From Kutzneria viridogrisea (GTDB taxonomy: Bacteria; Actinomycetota; Actinomycetes; Mycobacteriales; Pseudonocardiaceae), in contig JACJID010000001.1 in the NCBI GenBank assembly GCA_014138725.1, positions 1,736,001 to 1,800,000 on the forward strand: a DNA stretch of 64,000 nucleotides, in the 5' to 3' direction. This document shows, one piece after another, positions 59,931-64,000 of this stretch. Position 1 is the stretch's first letter. The number at the start of each line of letters is the position of its first letter. The notes below the pieces were generated by a model. That model was given only the letters and a program-made list of their open reading frames with translations, was not told where the DNA came from and ran no database searches. The position numbers and the translations under genes are program-made.

Positions 59931-60860
59931 TCACCACGCCGCCGCGAGCAGTTCCTCCGACAGGTCCCACAGGCGGTCGGCATTGGCGGGGTCCAGTGCG
60001 TAGCGGGCCACACCCTGAAGCCTGTCGCCGCGCCGGTCGAGCACCTCGGCCTCGTTGCAGTCCGCGAAGTACCGCCCGCCGACTCCCGCCAGCAACGGGG
60101 ACACCGCGAGCAGCACCGAGGTCGCGGCCCCCTGCGCCACGGACTTGATCAACTCGGGCGGCACCGTTCCGCTGCCGCCACCGCCGGTGTGCCGCTGGAG
60201 GTTGGTGTAGATCGCGCCGGGCATGAGGGCGTTGGCGGTGATGCCCTCGGCGGCCCAGCGCCGGGTGGCGCCGACCGCGAACAGCACGTTGGCGGTCTTG
60301 GACTGCCCGTAGGCCAGCCACGGGTCGTACCGGCGGAACGCGAAGTTCGGGTCGTCGAAGATCACCGGTGAGAGCTGGTGACCGCTGGAGCTGAGGACCA
60401 CGACGCGGGCCGACCCGTCGGCGGCCAGCGCGGGACGCAGGCCGGTGGCCAGCGCGAAGTGCCCCAGGTGGTTGGTGGCGAACTGCATCTCCCAGCCCTG
60501 CGGGGTGTACTGCTCGGGGCAGGCCATCACCCCGGCGTTGGCGACCAGCAGGTGCAGCGGCCCCTGCCAGGCCGCGACGAACGCCGTGACGGAGGCGGGG
60601 TCGGCCAGGTCGAGCTGGGCCACGTGCAGGGCCTCGTTGCCGGTGGCGGCGGTGACCTCCTTCGCGGTGCGCTCGCCCGCGGCGAGGTCGCGCACGGCGA
60701 GGGTGATCTCGGCGCCGGTGGCGGCCAGCGCGCGGACGGTCTCCACGCCGAGGCCGGAGGAGGCACCGGTGACCACCGCACGGCGGCCGGACAGGTCCAC
60801 GCCCGCGGCCACCTCGGCGGCGGTGCTGGCGAAGCCGAACGGGGTCTGGATCGTGCTCAC
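59931..60860 (-). CDS. SDR-family oxidoreductase (retinol dehydrogenase-like)
   Basis: 309 residues. VVTGASSGLGVETVRALAATGAEITLAVRD is the NADP loop, followed by LVANAGVMACP, FATNHLGHFALA, VVVLSSSGHQ (Ser), YGQSKTAN (Tyr/Lys) and an AEGITANALMPGAIYTNL end. It is the RDH/WWOX-like classical SDR group. The GTG start overlaps the stop of the upstream SDR gene (GTGA), giving a coupled pair. Confidence 0.92.
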   Translation of the reverse strand: MSTIQTPFGFASTAAEVAAGVDLSGRRAVVTGASSGLGVETVRALAATGAEITLAVRDLAAGERTAKEVTAATGNEALHVAQLDLADPASVTAFVAAWQGPLHLLVANAGVMACPEQYTPQGWEMQFATNHLGHFALATGLRPALAADGSARVVVLSSSGHQLSPVIFDDPNFAFRRYDPWLAYGQSKTANVLFAVGATRRWAAEGITANALMPGAIYTNLQRHTGGGGSGTVPPELIKSVAQGAATSVLLAVSPLLAGVGGRYFADCNEAEVLDRRGDRLQGVARYALDPANADRLWDLSEELLAAAW

Positions 60861-61735
60861 TGCGCGAACTCCCTGATGCTCGAAGAGGTGAGCGGGCTGC
60901 CGCTGCGCCAGGGCACCACCCGGCCGAAGCGCACGAGCTCGCCGTGCGTGGCGGGGTCCACGCGCTCGGCGAGGGCCAGGTCGAGCACGGCGCGAGCGGC
61001 CTGCTGCGGGGTCTGGGCCTGGCTGTAGTCGGTGAACCACGGCCGCGAGGCACGGGTGTCGACCATGCCGGGGCAGACCGAGGCGACCAGCGTGCCCTCG
61101 GCCAGGTCGCGGTCCCGGCGTTCGGCGGCCACGGCCCGCACCGCGGCGACCTGCGCCACCTTGGAGGGCACGTTGATCCAGCGCGGCCAGCCCAGTTCCT
61201 CGGCCGTACCGGCGCGCAGGGCCGCACGCCAGGATTGGACGGCCTGCTCGACCTGATCGAGCGAGACGCCGTCGAACAGCGGGTGCAGTGCGGGGTCCAG
61301 GTGGCCGAGCGTGCCGAGCGAGCTGGCCACGACCAGCAGCCGCCCGCCGGGGCGCAGCACCGGGCCGAACGAGCGCAGCACCGCGTGGGTGCCGTCGTTG
61401 GCCACGGCGATGAACTCCTCGGCCTGCTGCGCCTGCGGCTCGTCCGGCACGAGGCGGGCGACGGCGTTGGACAGGACGAGGTCCACCGCGCCGAGTTCCG
61501 CGGCGAGCGCGGCCACGGCCCCGGCGTCGGTCACGTCGAGTACCCGGCCGATGACCTGGCTGCGCGTGGTGGGCGCCTGGTCGACCCGCGCGGCTGCCTC
61601 GGCGACCCGCCCGGGGTCGCGCCCGGTGAGCAGGACTCGGTCCCGCGGTCCCAGCCTGGCGGCCAGCCCCTCGGCGAGGGCGAAGCCCAGGCCCTGATTG
61701 GCCCCGGTGACCAGGGCAGTGCGTGGAGCTGTCAT
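60857..61735 (-). CDS. SDR-family oxidoreductase (carbonyl reductase-like)
   Basis: 292 residues. The cofactor loop TGANQGLGFALAEGLA and VLLTGRDPGRV are followed by DLVLSNAVARLVPDEPQAQQ. A carbonyl-reductase-like middle has VVASSLGTL (Ser), INVPSKVAQVA (Tyr replaced by Pro-Ser, Lys kept) and CPGMVDTRASRPWF. The loss of the catalytic Tyr at the usual Y-x-x-x-K position is unusual. The ATG lacks a clear ribosome site. First gene of a two-SDR operon, divergent from LysR. Confidence 0.87.
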   Translation of the reverse strand: MTAPRTALVTGANQGLGFALAEGLAARLGPRDRVLLTGRDPGRVAEAAARVDQAPTTRSQVIGRVLDVTDAGAVAALAAELGAVDLVLSNAVARLVPDEPQAQQAEEFIAVANDGTHAVLRSFGPVLRPGGRLLVVASSLGTLGHLDPALHPLFDGVSLDQVEQAVQSWRAALRAGTAEELGWPRWINVPSKVAQVAAVRAVAAERRDRDLAEGTLVASVCPGMVDTRASRPWFTDYSQAQTPQQAARAVLDLALAERVDPATHGELVRFGRVVPWRSGSPLTSSSIREFAQ

Positions 61736-61806
61736 GACAGCAACGCTAGGAGCGGCACAGCCATGCGTCCAACGAGAGTTGAGCATCTGTGGTATGCGTG
61801 ATTGTC

Positions 61807-62718
61807 ATGGACTTGCAGGAGGCGTCACTGGTGGGACTGCGGGTGTTCCGCGAGGTGGCCGAGCGCGGCACGCTCACCTCGGCCGCCGCCGCGCTGGGCT
61901 ACACCCAGTCCGCGGTGTCCCGGCAGATCGCCGCGCTGGAGCGGGCCGCGGGCGCGCAACTGCTGGAACGCCGCCGCGAGGGCGTGCGGCTGACCAGCGC
62001 GGGACACGTGGTGCTGCGCAGTGCCGCCGCGGTCCTGGACCAGATCGACGCCGCCACGCGGGAACTGGCTGGCCTGCCCGCCGAGGGCGGCACGGTGCGG
62101 CTCGGCTGGTTCGCCAGCGCGGGCGCCGTGCTGCTGCCCAGGGCCGTGGCCGCGCTGCGCCGCAGCCACCCGGCGATCACCGTCACCACCCGTGAGGGCA
62201 CCACGCCCGCGCTGGTGCGTGCGCTGCGCGCGGGCAGCCTGGACCTCGCGCTGATCTCCTCGGCCCCGCCGTTCCGCCCGCCGGACGCCGAATCCCCGCC
62301 GCTGGCCCTGCAAGTGCTCGCCGAGCGCAGCCTGCTGCTCGCCGTGCCCGTCAGCCACCCGCTGGCCAGCGGGGACTCCGTGGACATCGCGCAGTTGCAC
62401 GGCCAGAGCTGGATCGCCGCCCAGTCCACCGGCGCGGACCAGTTGATGGGCGTGTGGCCCGGACTGGACGAGCGGCCGCGCATCGCGCACACCGCCCGCG
62501 ACTGGCTGGCCAAGCTCCAGCTCGTCGCCGCCGGGTGTGGGCTGACCACCGTGTCCGCCTCGCTGGCCGCCGCCGCACCGCCCGGCGTGCGGGTCCTGCC
62601 GGTGCGCGGCGGACCGCGGGAACGACGGCGCGTCCTGCTGGCTCGGCTGCCCGGCCCGCTCCCGGAACCGGCCGCCCGGGTCGCCGAGGCCCTGCGCGCC
62701 GCCGTCGAGTCCGGGTAG
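61807..62718 (+). CDS. LysR-family transcriptional regulator
   Basis: 303 residues. The winged HTH is LRVFREVAERGTLTSAAAALGYTQSAVSRQIAALERAAGAQLLER. The periplasmic-binding-like effector domain starts at about residue 85 (VRLGWFASAGAVLLPRAVAALR). It probably controls the divergent SDR pair. The 71-base intergenic region holds GCAT-N7-ATGC at 61783-61797 as a possible operator. The ATG giving MDLQEASLVGL is chosen; a GTG/ATG six codons upstream is possible. Confidence 0.92.
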   Translation: MDLQEASLVGLRVFREVAERGTLTSAAAALGYTQSAVSRQIAALERAAGAQLLERRREGVRLTSAGHVVLRSAAAVLDQIDAATRELAGLPAEGGTVRLGWFASAGAVLLPRAVAALRRSHPAITVTTREGTTPALVRALRAGSLDLALISSAPPFRPPDAESPPLALQVLAERSLLLAVPVSHPLASGDSVDIAQLHGQSWIAAQSTGADQLMGVWPGLDERPRIAHTARDWLAKLQLVAAGCGLTTVSASLAAAAPPGVRVLPVRGGPRERRRVLLARLPGPLPEPAARVAEALRAAVESG

Positions 62719-62786
62719 CTGCCGAAAGCCCACGGCGGCGATCGGGTGTGCGGCAGACTGGTCCGGACGACCTGGAGAGGGGGACG

Positions 62787-64000
62787 ATGCCCAGGCCCGA
62801 ACGGCCGCTGAACTCCGAGGACAGCGCCCTGTTGCGGTTCGCGGCCGATCTGCGGCGCCTGCGGGAGAAGGCGGGCAGCCCCACCTACCGCCAGCTGGCC
62901 AAGCTGGCGCACTACTCCACGGCGGCGCTGTCGGAGGCCGCCGCGGGGCGGCGGCTGCCCACCCTGCCGGTGACCCTGGCCTACGTGCGGGCCTGCGGCG
63001 GGGACGAGCAGGAGTGGGAGGCCCGCTGGCGCGAGCTCAGCGGGGACGTGCCCGCGGCCGCGCTCACCGAGACCGCGCCGTACGTGGGGCTCGCGGCGTT
63101 CCGCGCGGAGGAGGCCGACCGGTTCTTCGGGCGGGAGCGGGTGGTCGAGTCCCTGCTGGCCAGGGTGGGGGAGCGGCGGTTCCTGGGCTTGTTCGGGGCC
63201 TCGGGCTCGGGCAAGACCTCCGTGCTGCGCGCGGGCCTGATCGCGGAGCTGACCGAGCGGGGCGCGCCGGTGCTGGCGTTCACCCCGGGGGCGCGCCCGC
63301 TGGAGGAGTGCGCCGTGCGGCTGGCGGCACTGACCGGGCAGTCCTTCGGCGTGCTGGGCGCCGAGCTGGCCGCCGACCCGGGCAACCTGCACCTGGTGGT
63401 CCGGCAGTTCCTGCTCGAGCAGCGGCCGGAGATCGACCTGGTGCTGGTGGTGGACCAGTTCGAGGAGGTCTTCACGCTCTGCCAGGACCCGGCCGAGCGC
63501 GCGGGCTTCATCGCCGCACTGGTGCGGGCCGCGGGCGAGCCCACCAGCCGGACACGGGTGGTACTGGGCGCGCGGGCGGACTTCTTCGGCCACTGCGGGC
63601 AGTACCCGGAGCTGGTCGAGGCGCTCGCCGACGGCCAGGTGCTGCTGGGCGCGCTGGCCCCCGAGGAGCTGCGCCAGGTCATCACCCGCCCCGCGGTGCG
63701 GGTGGGATGCACGGTGGAGACCGCGCTGGTGGCGCGGATCATGGCCGACGCGGCGGGCCAGCCCGCGGTGCTGCCGATGGTCTCGCACGCCCTGCTGGAG
63801 ACCTGGCGCCGCCGCCAGGGCATCACGCTCACCCTCGCCGGCTACGAGGCGACCGGCGGCATCGCGCACGCCATCGCCCGCACCGCCGAGCAGACCTTCG
63901 AGCAGCTCTCGCCCGAGCAGCGCGAGGTGGCGCGGGGGATCTTCCTGCGGCTGGTCGCGCCCGGCGAGGGCACGGAGGACACCGCGCGCCGGATCACCCT
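62787..64000 (+). CDS. HTH-nSTAND1 NTPase, N-terminal part (runs off right edge)
   Basis: At least 404 codons are open to the window end. An Xre-like HTH covers about 10-75 (YRQLAKLAHYSTAALSEAAAGRR). The conserved lead-in PYVGLAAFRAEEADRFFGRE is followed by Walker A GASGSGKTS (137-145) and Walker B LVVDQFEEVFTLC (about 218-230). The sensor region TRVVLGARADFFGHC follows. This is the nSTAND1 conflict-type NTPase, usually continued by WD40 repeats, often acting in phage defence or programmed responses. GGAGAGGGGG lies upstream of the ATG. The C-terminus is not visible. Confidence 0.88.
   Translation, partial: MPRPERPLNSEDSALLRFAADLRRLREKAGSPTYRQLAKLAHYSTAALSEAAAGRRLPTLPVTLAYVRACGGDEQEWEARWRELSGDVPAAALTETAPYVGLAAFRAEEADRFFGRERVVESLLARVGERRFLGLFGASGSGKTSVLRAGLIAELTERGAPVLAFTPGARPLEECAVRLAALTGQSFGVLGAELAADPGNLHLVVRQFLLEQRPEIDLVLVVDQFEEVFTLCQDPAERAGFIAALVRAAGEPTSRTRVVLGARADFFGHCGQYPELVEALADGQVLLGALAPEELRQVITRPAVRVGCTVETALVARIMADAAGQPAVLPMVSHALLETWRRRQGITLTLAGYEATGGIAHAIARTAEQTFEQLSPEQREVARGIFLRLVAPGEGTEDTARRIT

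Noticed and set aside
1-64000. A biosynthetic gene cluster, prophage or integrated element
   Set aside because: No polyketide/peptide synthase, integrase, transposase or phage structural genes are seen. Methyltransferases and oxidoreductases are scattered and unlinked.

Overview
The window is a high-GC, gene-dense stretch of actinobacterial chromosome. Two F420-type luciferase-like oxidoreductases, several ANTAR and SpoIIE-type regulators, an IdeR-like iron box, sigma-B-type promoters (GNNT-N14-16-GGGTA) and families such as DUF5946 and DUF6292 point to an actinomycete. The style fits Pseudonocardiaceae, but that placement is an inference from family memory, not a search. I see no rRNA, tRNA, CRISPR array, prophage or insertion sequence. 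About 66 intact genes, two edge-truncated genes and three decayed genes are supported.

Layout. 1-8.9 kb is housekeeping and accessory metabolism: methyltransferases, GNAT acetyltransferases, an AhpD-like protein, a DinB protein, a STAS antagonist, a sirtuin, a hydrolase/TetR pair, an RraA-like protein and an HD protein. 8.9-19.4 kb is a signalling block: PAS-GAF-ANTAR, GAF-ANTAR, an ANTAR-GAF-PAS-SpoIIE phosphatase and a 1451-residue kinase with eight HAMP units. 19.4-25.1 kb holds a TetR/DUF4345 pair with a clear operator, a BlaI/M56 pair, and an iron-uptake operon in which efeU and efeO are fused, followed by efeB, under an IdeR-like box. 25.1-33.2 kb is mixed metabolism: secreted nuclease, oxidoreductases, deacetylase, AlkC-like repair protein, carboxylate-amine ligase and a decayed methyltransferase. 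33.2-42.3 kb has an emfourin-like inhibitor, a Ser/Thr kinase, an SGNH esterase, a GH18 chitinase, a short second-type Rho and a carboxylesterase.

42.3-59.2 kb is the most coherent region. It encodes STAS, STAS-HATPase, a ten-domain kinase/response-regulator/phosphatase/anti-sigma hybrid, a Rv2629/baeRF2-type ribosome-hibernation candidate, an SRPBCC protein, BON, zinc-ribbon, DUF6292 and short-chain dehydrogenase genes. Nearly every transcription unit here is preceded, at promoter distance, by a sigma-B/sigma-F-like element, and the two regulatory genes at 3.4 and 33.9 kb also have one. I read this as a general-stress regulon cluster with its own partner-switching regulators. 59.4-64 kb carries two SDR genes divergent from a LysR regulator, and the start of an HTH-nSTAND NTPase that runs off the right edge.

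Other structural signals are: a family of about 24-bp-arm hairpins at two distant sites; a recurrent 11-bp palindrome TCCAC(A/T)GTGGA found six times; a 157-bp exact tandem duplication inside the HAMP kinase; and a 17-codon CsbD-like reading frame coupled by ATGA to an F420 oxidoreductase.
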